Shown here one piece after another: positions 18,277 to 26,924 of a stretch of DNA of 64,000 nt. Position 1 is the stretch's first letter. Every line of letters begins with the position of its first letter. A program made the position numbers and the translations under genes. Below the pieces are notes generated by a model, which searched no databases, had not been told where the DNA came from, and saw nothing but the letters and a program-made list of their open reading frames with translations. Source of the stretch: Sphingobacterium spiritivorum (GTDB lineage Bacteria; Bacteroidota; Bacteroidia; Sphingobacteriales; Sphingobacteriaceae); assembly GCF_016724845.1 (NCBI RefSeq), contig NZ_CP068082.1, positions 62,001 to 126,000 on the forward strand, read 5' to 3'.

Positions 18277-19263
18277 TTAGTTCATCGCTAATCTTTTCAT
18301 ACTGATTTTCAATTCTTTTGTTGCATCAGTTGAACTATTGATATACACATATGCTCTATACTTCTTATCCGCTGTCTCCACCCACAGTCCGCCTTCATTA
18401 CGCACATTGACAGCGAAATCAGGGGCATCCGCAAAGTCTTTCTGTATCAGATCCAGATCATCCACGAATACACCGTACTGCAGACGCGCCAGCTGCTGAT
18501 CACGTACTGTCCATGCTTTGATCAGCTTTGTGTTATTTTTGACTGCTGCAGGCAGCGTTACTCCCGGTAAATAGATAGCATTAGCTGACGGAGCTACCAC
18601 AGCATGCTTAAAATCTATATTCGGAATAACACGATACAGGTATACCAAATCGATTTTATCAGGATTCTGAGCCGCATATGCAGCATCATATACTGCCATG
18701 TCTGCAATAGAGATATAGCAGGCCTGTGCATCCTTAGCAACGAGATCAAGTTTCATATCCATTTTACGGATATCATACGGACCTAGATTATAGGTCACCG
18801 TCTGTCCGTTGCTTGCTTTTGCTGAAAACTTAAAGGAAACAGTCTTTCCGCGGGCTTCTTCCGGTATTTTATAATAGTACCGTAAGGTAGCAGCACTTGT
18901 ATCTCTTGAAAAATTGACTGTAGTGGTCGTACTGCTTGTGACAGAAGGATCTCCGATCTGCACACCTACATCTACTCCCGAATTATTCGTGTAATATGAC
19001 TTATTGTCCAGATATGTACCGCTGGCTCCGGCAATGGAAGCTTCCACTGTAGCCGAGACGATCTTACCTTCTGTGGGCAATAATGCCATCGCATAGGCGA
19101 ATTCAATATTTGTACCGACAACATTAGGCCCCATGGATCGTTTGATCACATCGTTATGCAATCCGGATTCCGCTTCAGGAATCTGATAGGAATTTTCTTT
19201 ACATGCCGTTACAAACAGCGTAAGCATGCTAACGATTCCGATATAACTTATTAATTTCTTCAT
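18277..19263 (-). CDS. DUF4466-type surface glycan-binding lipoprotein
   Basis: A 328-aa lipoprotein with a signal peptide ending in the lipobox FVTAC (Cys21). The segments HNDVIKRSMGPNVVGTNIEF and VEASIAGASGTYLDNKSYYT match my recollection of DUF4466, a beta-rich family in Bacteroidota carbohydrate loci. Its place after susC, susD and a smaller lipoprotein is that of SusE/SusF, so it probably lies on the cell surface and helps bind the glycan. No catalytic motif is seen. Confidence 0.75.
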   Translation of the reverse strand: MKKLISYIGIVSMLTLFVTACKENSYQIPEAESGLHNDVIKRSMGPNVVGTNIEFAYAMALLPTEGKIVSATVEASIAGASGTYLDNKSYYTNNSGVDVGVQIGDPSVTSSTTTTVNFSRDTSAATLRYYYKIPEEARGKTVSFKFSAKASNGQTVTYNLGPYDIRKMDMKLDLVAKDAQACYISIADMAVYDAAYAAQNPDKIDLVYLYRVIPNIDFKHAVVAPSANAIYLPGVTLPAAVKNNTKLIKAWTVRDQQLARLQYGVFVDDLDLIQKDFADAPDFAVNVRNEGGLWVETADKKYRAYVYINSSTDATKELKISMKRLAMN

Positions 19264-19276
19264 CTTTATCAGTTTT

Positions 19277-19675
19277 TTACTGTTTAACAGTCAGTGTAAC
19301 GGTATATTCTTTTCTCACCTTACGATTGCCTGATACCACTGTCCATTTGCGTGGAGTGCTCAGGTTAGAAAAATCCTCTTTACCGACGATTTTAGGATCT
19401 AATAAGGCATCTGCCACTAAGCTAAACTGCGGATAAAGGTTGCGGAGATCGGTACCGAACATCACTTCTACTTTTATGGTCTGCGCTACGGTATCGATAA
19501 CTGCAGCTTTGGTACGTACAGTTTGAAAATCAGCACCCAGCAATTCAAAATTGCTGACGTAACATTCTGCCCGATTCGTGATCAGCAACCCGTCACCATC
19601 CATAGGATAGTCTTTTTGACAGCCTGCCATCGAGATGCACAATGTCAATAAAAGGCCTTTTATAATATTTTTCAT
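19277..19675 (-). CDS. Small surface lipoprotein with an Ig-like (DUF5018-like) domain
   Basis: A 132-aa lipoprotein: hydrophobic leader and lipobox SMAGC (Cys19), then a single beta-sandwich domain. The central part has the pattern 'I.V.V..GTDLRNLYPQFSLVADALLDP', and it ends in WTVVSGNRKVRKEYTVTLTV. This is the fold pattern of DUF5018/cadherin-like domains that precede or replace SGBP domains in Bacteroidota loci. It is co-directional with susD (94 bases upstream) and 13 bases from the DUF4466 gene, so it belongs to the glycan-binding operon. Confidence 0.7.
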   Translation of the reverse strand: MKNIIKGLLLTLCISMAGCQKDYPMDGDGLLITNRAECYVSNFELLGADFQTVRTKAAVIDTVAQTIKVEVMFGTDLRNLYPQFSLVADALLDPKIVGKEDFSNLSTPRKWTVVSGNRKVRKEYTVTLTVKQ

Positions 19676-19769
19676 CTGTCTATAATTTATTTTTTAATGT
19701 GGATGAAACTATCAGATCTTTCTTTTGAAACATCCTGATGATTTCATATTGATATCGATTAATATATAA

Positions 19770-21605
19770 TTATCTCCAGGGAATATTCTGCGTCAGACGG
19801 CTGTTGCGGTCACGTTCGGTCTCCGGGATCTGGTAAATATAACACCGTTGGTAGGTCAGCTCCGGCTCATTAAAGAAAAAGCGCTCCCAATTGTTGCCAT
19901 AGGTATCTTGAAACCATTTTCCATTGCCATATGCTGCTCCGAAGACTTTCTCTATGGTTCTCCATCGTCTCAGATCGAATGCCCGCTGACCTTCACCAAA
20001 CAACTCCACAATACGCTCCTGCTCTATTGCATCAAAGAATGCTTGCTTAGAACTGGTTTTTGTACCGGACAAAGCCGGCAGATTACCGCGACGACGCACT
20101 CTGTTAACAAGGTCTATTGCATCAGCCTGCGGACCACCCACCTCATTTGTAGCCTCTGCATACATCAAAAATACGTCCGCCAGACGCATCATCGGCCAGT
20201 TGTAGTCTCCTGAGCTTCTGTTTTGACCGCCATAATTACGCACAAACTTACGTGTCTCTATTCCGGACAGGTTGGTACCGTTATCATTGAAGGAAGTATA
20301 GCGTACACCATCAATAGTAACTGCTGCACCCCAGGTCTTGTAAATAAAAGGAACATAGCCTGTCAGTTCAGTAGTACCCATACCCATGATCTTCTCATAA
20401 TCCCAAAGCAAAGTCGCTTTCATACGATAATCCCGGTTACGGTAAGATTCCGGATTAATGGCTGAATTAGGCATCGTACGCGCACCTGCTACAGTTGGTG
20501 CTACCTGTATCATTGGAGGAAGAAAATCTCCAGTAATGGTCGACTGGTAGCGATTAGCGATCTCATAACGGGCTACCACCTGATTCTGAGACAAACCTAC
20601 AGACACACCGGTCCATACACGCATATACTCTTCACTCTGACCTGTACCGTTTCCGCCGTGTGTCAGTACCATAATCATCTCTCCGTCGGTATTCGGGTTT
20701 CCTGTAGACGGGATAAACATGTAGTAATAGTTTGGCAGTACATCAGCTTTACCCATTTCTCCCCATTCACCCGGTTCTCCATTCCGGAACAACCGTAATC
20801 CATAGTCGTTGATAACCTTTTTAAAATCCTCTGCAGCACCGCGGTATGCCTCCTGAGCTACAGCTGCAGATGGCGTAAAACGCTCCAGTTCCGGCCAGCC
20901 ATTTTTATTCCAGGATCCCCAGAATAACTGCAGTTTACCACGGAAAGCTAATGCAGCAGGTTTGGCGGCACGACCTAATGTTGCACCCTTCACCGGCAGT
21001 TTATCATATGCATAAGTAAAATCAGCCATAATGGAATCTTTGATCCGTGCGATAGGCATCCGTGACACCGTATCCGCTTCTATAGGATCACGCAGAATAT
21101 GTGAAAAATAAGGCACATCTCCCCAAAGTGAAATCAATCTGAAATAAGCGATACCTCGTAACAGTTTCGCTTCTCCGGCTATTGCTTCCAGATTTTTAAG
21201 CGAAGTCTCCGTTTTTGCATTCGGCAGCATAAGCTTATTGATATTCTCGATCACATAATTTGAATGTGTAATCGAACCATATAATGCACGGTATAATGCT
21301 GAAGCACCACCGCCATAGTTGCTGGGGCTATTCACCATCATTGTAATCGGTGCAGCTCCTACATTCCACACCTTCAGAAAATCGCCATGTCCGTCAAAAT
21401 GATAATCCCGGTCAAAGCAGGGGCGAAAAACAGCGTAATTCCCCATGAGGGCACTCAATGCATCATCTTCACTTGCCCAAAATGTCTGTGTGCTGGGCGC
21501 TGTTGTAGGCACCTGATTCAGCAGATCCTTGCGGCATGATGACAAGCCTGTCAGAGTTGCTATTATAACACTAAAAACAACTGTTATATTTAATTTCGTT
21601 CTCAT
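19770..21605 (-). CDS. SusD/RagB-type nutrient-binding outer-membrane lipoprotein
   Basis: I place the start at the ATG at 21605, which gives 611 residues with a good leader (MRTKLNITVVFSVIIATLTG) and lipobox LSSC. An upstream start at 21632 would overlap susC and precede an unusual N-terminus. The SusD features are present: QTFWASEDDALSALMGNYA at the start, helical TPR-like repeats, and the C-terminal RIVELFGEGQRAFDLRRW. SusD forms the lid of the SusC channel and binds the oligosaccharide. It follows susC by 13 bases. Confidence 0.95.
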   Translation of the reverse strand: MRTKLNITVVFSVIIATLTGLSSCRKDLLNQVPTTAPSTQTFWASEDDALSALMGNYAVFRPCFDRDYHFDGHGDFLKVWNVGAAPITMMVNSPSNYGGGASALYRALYGSITHSNYVIENINKLMLPNAKTETSLKNLEAIAGEAKLLRGIAYFRLISLWGDVPYFSHILRDPIEADTVSRMPIARIKDSIMADFTYAYDKLPVKGATLGRAAKPAALAFRGKLQLFWGSWNKNGWPELERFTPSAAVAQEAYRGAAEDFKKVINDYGLRLFRNGEPGEWGEMGKADVLPNYYYMFIPSTGNPNTDGEMIMVLTHGGNGTGQSEEYMRVWTGVSVGLSQNQVVARYEIANRYQSTITGDFLPPMIQVAPTVAGARTMPNSAINPESYRNRDYRMKATLLWDYEKIMGMGTTELTGYVPFIYKTWGAAVTIDGVRYTSFNDNGTNLSGIETRKFVRNYGGQNRSSGDYNWPMMRLADVFLMYAEATNEVGGPQADAIDLVNRVRRRGNLPALSGTKTSSKQAFFDAIEQERIVELFGEGQRAFDLRRWRTIEKVFGAAYGNGKWFQDTYGNNWERFFFNEPELTYQRCYIYQIPETERDRNSRLTQNIPWR

Positions 21606-21618
21606 CCTTATAAATCTC

Positions 21619-24600
21619 TTATAGTTCCACATTCAGTCCTAATACAAAAGTTTTGGTAATGGGATATGCATCGTTTGCATACGAACTTTTCTCCGGATCC
21701 AATCCTTTGAAACTCGTAATTACAGCCAGATTATCAGCGGATCCGTATACTCTTAGTTTATTGACTCCCAGACGCTTTACTATCCCGTTACTAAAGGTAT
21801 ACCCCAGCTGTATATTCTTGACACGCAGATAAGACAGATCCTGTAACCAATGCGTACTCAGGTAATTGCTGGTACTTGTAGAACCCAATGTGCTGGGCAA
21901 CAATCTCGGATAGTCAGCATCTCTGTTATCCAGGTTCCAGGTATTGTTCCACTGATCCTCGGTGATAGCCTGATTAGTGGTACCGATAAACGGACTATTA
22001 ATTCTGTTCATCCAAAACTCTTTACGTCCGGTCGCTCCCTGAAGCAGGAATGCAAAATCAAATCCTTTCCAGCTTGCACTTCCTCTCAACGCATAGTTGG
22101 TACTTGGTCTTCCTAATTGCGATTTAGGGTAAGCTACACGGTCATTGATATCGATCTTACCATCTCCGTTTACATCTTTGATCAGCACATCTCCCGGAGA
22201 AGCACCCTGAGGAGCAGCTTTATAGACATCTTCCCAGGTCTGCGCAATACCCAGAGACTCAAAGGCATAAACAAAATTATAAGGCATATCCAGGAAAGTA
22301 GAGCCTTTAGGCAATTGTTCATTCCAGGAAAGCAGGCGGTTTGAGTTTTTAGAAAAATTAAAATTGACCATGTACTGGAAGTCTTGCTTACGATCTGTCC
22401 ATGTCAGATTGGATTCTACACCCCTGTTGCGCATATCTCCTATATTTCTTCTCGGAGCGATGTATGCACCACTCAGGTGGATAGAAACATCCGAAGGGCG
22501 GTTCATTCCTTTAGTCAGACGATCGTAGTAATCTACTTCCCAGGATAGTCTGTTGTTGAAGAAAACAAGGTCCATCCCCAGATTCAACACGTTTGTACGT
22601 TCCCAGGTCAGGTTATAGTTGATAAATTTCTTATTCGTAAGACCGATAACAGGCACTCCACCAGAAATATAATTACTTGCTGTCAGCAATTCCTGTTGTT
22701 CATATCTGCCCACACCACTGTTGTTACCCAATGCACCATACGAAGCACGTAGCTTACCTGTGCTCAGCGCAATTTTAGATTTCAGATCCGAGAAGAAACT
22801 TTCTTCCGTAAAACGCCATCCTGCAGATGCGGAAGGGAAAAATCCATACTGATCTCCTTTGAGGAATTTAGAGGATCCGTCTACACGGAAATTAGTTTCC
22901 AACAGATATTTGTTGAAGGCAATATAGCCTATACGACCTATATAGGAGCGCAGACCTTCATTGTCAGAAGAACCTCCTGTAGTCTGCACATTATTCAATG
23001 CGCCATCAATTTCATGCAACAGCGGATTCAGACGATCCCCTCTGCTGGCAGAGAGATAGCGGTCACTCCAGAATTCCTCACTGTAAGCCCCCATAATAGA
23101 AAGATCATGATCACCGAATTTGCGCTCATAGTTTAATCTTCCTGTTAATTGGGTTTTATAACCTTCTCTGTCTACATTATAAATAGGTTCATTATTTCCC
23201 ACATAGATTCGTGGTCCCCAGTCGTCTAACTGAAAATTATATGCCCGTGTAGGCAGATCCGCACGCCAGTCAAATCTGTTGTTATATTTTAAAGAATAAT
23301 CTACATGGGCCGTAAATCCCTGAAAAGGTTTCCAGTCCAGGTATCCATTCAGATAAGCTTCTTTCTGATTCATGGTATTCCTGTTGCGAACCAGATAATC
23401 CGCATAAGGATTGGTAGACTGGGAACTTTCATTGTAGGCCATAGCACCGCCATAATAGCCGGTCACAGGATCAAAAGGAAGAATACCGGCAGGTGCGGTA
23501 AAGATATCCAGACCATTCGGACTATTTGCGGTCATCCCCTCTTCGTAGTTGTAATGATATTTGGACCAGTTACCTGAAAATTTAACACCGGTATTAATAG
23601 TATTGGTCACTTTCAGATCAAAGTTGAATGCGGCGTTATAGCGTTTGAAATCATTCTCGATCTGAATACCTTTTTCATCAAGAGCCCCGAAAGAGACATA
23701 GTAGTTTGAATTTTCACCTCCGCCGTTTACTGATACATTATAGGTATTGGATTTTCCGTCGCGAAGGATCACATCCCACCAGTCGGTATTCGGATAGCGC
23801 TTAGGATCGATCATACTCAATGCAAGCCATTGATCTATAGTTCCGTTTTTGAACTGAAAGTTGCCCGGCAAAGTCGTGGCAGCCTGCGCACGCTGCGTGG
23901 CTGTCAATGCCTTTGCGTAATTACTCAAAAACTCAAAACTCTGTGTTGGTTTCACCAGGGTCCAGCTTCCTGAAGCGCTTATTTTAGGTTTAGCATTTCG
24001 ATTTCCGGTCTTTGTTGTAATCAGAATAACCCCGTTTGCTGCCCGGGAACCATACACAGAGGCTGAAGCAGCATCTTTCAATACGGATACACTTTCCACG
24101 TCATTGATATTAATCCGGTTGAGACTGACATCCGGCATTCCGTCTACGACGATCAATGGTCCGGCATTATTGACTGTTCCCAACCCGCGAATCATCAGAT
24201 CTGCGGCATTATTCCCTGCCATTCCTGAGTTTTGGCTTACGGCCAATCCGGGAAGTAGTCCTTGTAAAGCAGAAGAAACATTAGACATCGATCTGCTGGT
24301 TACGGCTTCATCGATCTTCACCGAAGCCACAGAACCGGTCAGGTTGACTTTCTTCTGTGTTCCGTATCCGACAACGACAACTTCATCAAGTTCTTCCAGT
24401 GAAGTCTGCAGTGTCACGGATGCCGCATCTTTGGCGTCCTTTACTTGTGACAGAAAACCGATAAGTCTGAACTGTAACTTGTCAGATGGTGCTGCAACGA
24501 TGTTGAAACTACCATCTGCCTGTGTCAGTGCAACTACATTACTGGTCAGATTTCTTACTTCTACACTCCCCAGTCCGTTTCCATTGCCATCTACTACCCT

Positions 24601-24804
24601 CCCTTTGACTGTCGTCTGTTGAAAAGAAGTAGCATACACCTGTATACGACCGGTCATACCTCTAGCATGCGGATCTTTAACAGGATGTGTCCCCGTAGCA
24701 AAAGTAATAGAAGGGCTGAGTGCCAGAAGTTGAATAACTGGAATGATAAAAAGATGGTTTTTTGTTTTACCAAAAAGCCTGTTCCGGTTAATGTTTGTTT
24801 TCAT
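21619..24804 (-). CDS. SusC/RagA-type TonB-dependent outer-membrane transporter
   Basis: A 1061-aa protein: signal peptide region (residues 1-~37, ending in FATG), carboxypeptidase-like regulatory domain (~65-140, VKGRVVDGNGNGLGSVEVRN), TonB box region, and plug domain (VVVGYGTQKKVNLTGSV, SVLKDAASASVYGSRAANGV). A 22-strand barrel follows to the C-terminal LNVEL. It imports oligosaccharides through the outer membrane using TonB energy. It is the first gene of the binding operon. A 611-bp control region with several GntR-type operators lies upstream, on the far side of which the plus-strand operon starts. Confidence 0.96.
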   Translation of the reverse strand: MKTNINRNRLFGKTKNHLFIIPVIQLLALSPSITFATGTHPVKDPHARGMTGRIQVYATSFQQTTVKGRVVDGNGNGLGSVEVRNLTSNVVALTQADGSFNIVAAPSDKLQFRLIGFLSQVKDAKDAASVTLQTSLEELDEVVVVGYGTQKKVNLTGSVASVKIDEAVTSRSMSNVSSALQGLLPGLAVSQNSGMAGNNAADLMIRGLGTVNNAGPLIVVDGMPDVSLNRININDVESVSVLKDAASASVYGSRAANGVILITTKTGNRNAKPKISASGSWTLVKPTQSFEFLSNYAKALTATQRAQAATTLPGNFQFKNGTIDQWLALSMIDPKRYPNTDWWDVILRDGKSNTYNVSVNGGGENSNYYVSFGALDEKGIQIENDFKRYNAAFNFDLKVTNTINTGVKFSGNWSKYHYNYEEGMTANSPNGLDIFTAPAGILPFDPVTGYYGGAMAYNESSQSTNPYADYLVRNRNTMNQKEAYLNGYLDWKPFQGFTAHVDYSLKYNNRFDWRADLPTRAYNFQLDDWGPRIYVGNNEPIYNVDREGYKTQLTGRLNYERKFGDHDLSIMGAYSEEFWSDRYLSASRGDRLNPLLHEIDGALNNVQTTGGSSDNEGLRSYIGRIGYIAFNKYLLETNFRVDGSSKFLKGDQYGFFPSASAGWRFTEESFFSDLKSKIALSTGKLRASYGALGNNSGVGRYEQQELLTASNYISGGVPVIGLTNKKFINYNLTWERTNVLNLGMDLVFFNNRLSWEVDYYDRLTKGMNRPSDVSIHLSGAYIAPRRNIGDMRNRGVESNLTWTDRKQDFQYMVNFNFSKNSNRLLSWNEQLPKGSTFLDMPYNFVYAFESLGIAQTWEDVYKAAPQGASPGDVLIKDVNGDGKIDINDRVAYPKSQLGRPSTNYALRGSASWKGFDFAFLLQGATGRKEFWMNRINSPFIGTTNQAITEDQWNNTWNLDNRDADYPRLLPSTLGSTSTSNYLSTHWLQDLSYLRVKNIQLGYTFSNGIVKRLGVNKLRVYGSADNLAVITSFKGLDPEKSSYANDAYPITKTFVLGLNVEL

Positions 24805-25125
24805 TATTTATCATGGTTTATAATTGTAAACATTTTGAAAATTTACTGGACCCGTCATCCAGACTGATAAAAGCTGATCATTTTATCTTGACAATAAGGT
24901 AATTATCTAGTGATCATAGGCCTCCTTTCCATAGGTAATTCTCGGTTTATCCATTTTCAGGTAACGTTTTTACTTTTTCTCTTAAATGATCATGTCCTTA
25001 TCTTGTAACCGGAGTTAAACAGACAGTAAGGAATGATATGAGATAAAAAAGTACTGTTAAATACTATCGGTTCTCCATAATTTAGGATATATGTCTATCC
25101 TTTCATAAACATTATTACAACAATA

Positions 25126-25158
25126 ATGTATACAATTATATCAATAATTTGTAAACAA
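25126..25158. promoter_or_regulatory. Two near-consensus GntR operators
   Basis: ATGTATACAA (25126-25135) and TTGTAAACAA (25149-25158) each differ by one base from the palindrome TTGTATACAA. They form a pair with centre-to-centre distance of about 23 bases, the same as the pair at 13650-13682. Confidence 0.5.
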
Positions 25159-25282
25159 CAAAAATTATTTATGCATTTTTTTCATTCCGGAATAATCAAA
25201 CCCGGAGCCTATCTGCAGGAAGAAATCAAATCGCACATTTTTGTTTTGACCCACTAAAGCAATTGTAACATTACATTTAACA

Positions 25283-25315
25283 TTGTAAACAAATAAAGTT
25301 TAAAATTGTATACAA
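25283..25315. promoter_or_regulatory. GntR operator pair upstream of the sugar-dehydrogenase promoter
   Basis: TTGTAAACAA (25283-25292) is followed by a perfect TTGTATACAA (25306-25315). Their centres are 23 bases apart, again the spacing seen in the other pairs. The perfect site ends five bases before the -33 box at 25321. Confidence 0.65.
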
Positions 25316-25320
25316 TATTA

Positions 25321-25351
25321 TTTGATTTTCTCAGATTAATATTTACATTTG
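25321..25351 (+). promoter_or_regulatory. Complete Bacteroidota promoter (TTTG-N19-TACATTTG)
   Basis: TTTG (25321-25324), 19 bases, then TACATTTG (25344-25351) fits the Bacteroidota -33/-7 consensus exactly. Transcription would start near 25357, leaving a leader of about 60 bases before the ATG at 25416. Confidence 0.7.
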
Positions 25352-25415
25352 ACTCAACAATTGAGGCTTTATCTTTTACCTGAAGATAGATGCCTGTAAA
25401 CCTGAAATTTGACAC

Positions 25416-26924
25416 ATGCTTAGATTTAACACCTTTATTATACTTGCTGTTATTGTGTTTATGGCATCCTGTGGACCTAAAAAACTACCTGAAAATGCTG
25501 AATTTGTGCAATTGCAGCAGACAGTACTGTCCCTGACACCGGAAGCAGACAGCCTGGATGTTCCCTGGGATTTACAATATGATCAGGCAGCTCATGCGAT
25601 TATATTTTCGGAAATAGCCGGAGAAATCAAAAAACTGGATCTTAAAACATCAAAAGTTGAAAACCTGATTACTATCCCGGAAGTATATCATCAACGTACA
25701 CTGGGATTACTGGGTATGGCTTTATTTCAGGAAAAAGGATCACCTTCTTATCTGTATCTTTCTTACACGTCCAAATCCAACGACAGCATCTTTTCAAATC
25801 TGGTGCGCTATGATTACAGTACCACGAGCAAATTAAGTAATCCAAAGACACTGCTCAAAATCCCCGGAAATACTGGACATAATGGCTCCCGCATAATTGT
25901 TACGCATGATCAGAAAATAATCTGGGCTACCGGTGATGCAGCCAGCGATACGTATGCACAAGACAGCACCTCTCTCAACGGTAAAATCCTGCGACTCAAT
26001 CCGGACGGGTCTATCCCGAAAAACAATCCGATCCCGGGCAGCTATGTGTATGCATGGGGATTCAGAAATATGCAGGGACTGACACAGTCTCCCACCGGAA
26101 ATATCTATACATCAGAACACGGAGATGCCATTGAAGATGAAATAAACCTCATACGACCACTGCATAACTATGGCTGGCCACAAATAGAAGGTATGCACGA
26201 TACGGAAACGGAAAAAGCTATTGCTACAAAATCTCCGCGTACGGAGCCTATCCGTTCATGGACACCGGTCATCGCTCCGGCAGGGCTGGCTTACTATGGT
26301 AACGATGCGATCCCGGAATGGAAAAATGCATTACTGTTAACAACCTTAAAAAGTCAATCGTTACGTATCCTGAAGCTCTCGGATGACGGCAGCCGGATTG
26401 TAGATGAAGATATATTGTTTTCAGATAAGCTGGGCAGACTAAGGTCGGTACTGGTGCTGCCGGATGGTGATATATACTTTTGCAGCAGCAACAGGGACTG
26501 GAATCCGCAAAAAGGATTTCCGAAACCTGCCGATGATGTGATCTATAAATTAAGTAAAACGGATGTTCGTCCCGAAAAAACGATCAAACCGACAAAGCCT
26601 GTTGCCCAGACGACCAAAAGTGGTCAGGAGTTGTATAAAGCCTATTGTGCTTCCTGCCACAAGGATGACGGCAGCGGAGTACCGTCCTCCTTCCCTCCTC
26701 TGAAACAATCGGCCCTTGTCAACGGAGCTCCTGAACCCCTGATCCATATCCTGTTAAAAGGATTGACGAACCAGAAGACAGGCAAAGTACAATATGAAGG
26801 CGCAATGCCTGCCTTCTCATTTCTCAGGGATGAGGAGATTGCATCGATTGCAACTTATATCCGCAGCAATTTTAACAACCAGGCAAGTGCCATCTCTGCT
26901 ACCCAAGTAAAATCTAACCGATAA
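25416..26924 (+). CDS. Lipoprotein sugar dehydrogenase fused to cytochrome c
   Basis: A 502-aa exported lipoprotein (lipobox FMASC, Cys19). Residues ~45-385 form a glucose/sorbosone dehydrogenase-type beta-propeller, the PQQ-binding soluble aldose dehydrogenase fold, with IPGNTGHNGSRI, NGKILRLNPDGS, WGFRNMQGL and SEHGDAIEDEINLI. Residues ~400-490 are a class I cytochrome c with CASCH (Cys411, Cys414, His415) and an axial methionine in GAMPAF. It would oxidise an aldose to its lactone outside the cytoplasmic membrane and pass electrons to the respiratory chain; the lactonase in the locus could follow. First gene of a four-gene operon; its stop overlaps the next ATG (TAATG). Confidence 0.88.
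   Translation: MLRFNTFIILAVIVFMASCGPKKLPENAEFVQLQQTVLSLTPEADSLDVPWDLQYDQAAHAIIFSEIAGEIKKLDLKTSKVENLITIPEVYHQRTLGLLGMALFQEKGSPSYLYLSYTSKSNDSIFSNLVRYDYSTTSKLSNPKTLLKIPGNTGHNGSRIIVTHDQKIIWATGDAASDTYAQDSTSLNGKILRLNPDGSIPKNNPIPGSYVYAWGFRNMQGLTQSPTGNIYTSEHGDAIEDEINLIRPLHNYGWPQIEGMHDTETEKAIATKSPRTEPIRSWTPVIAPAGLAYYGNDAIPEWKNALLLTTLKSQSLRILKLSDDGSRIVDEDILFSDKLGRLRSVLVLPDGDIYFCSSNRDWNPQKGFPKPADDVIYKLSKTDVRPEKTIKPTKPVAQTTKSGQELYKAYCASCHKDDGSGVPSSFPPLKQSALVNGAPEPLIHILLKGLTNQKTGKVQYEGAMPAFSFLRDEEIASIATYIRSNFNNQASAISATQVKSNR

Larger units (their letters stand above)
24805..25415. other. 611-bp divergent control region of the susC and sugar-dehydrogenase operons
   Basis: No credible reading frame is present. 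The half nearest the plus-strand operon (25100-25351) carries four palindromes of the TTGTATACAA type and one complete promoter; a further weak copy, TTGTAAACAT (24824-24833), lies 20 bases before susC. I could not place a convincing susC promoter. Confidence 0.6.

Noticed and set aside
24104..24622. 172-aa open frame antisense to the N-terminus of the susC-type gene
   Set aside because: It lies wholly inside a well-supported gene on the other strand and has no start context or recognisable motif.
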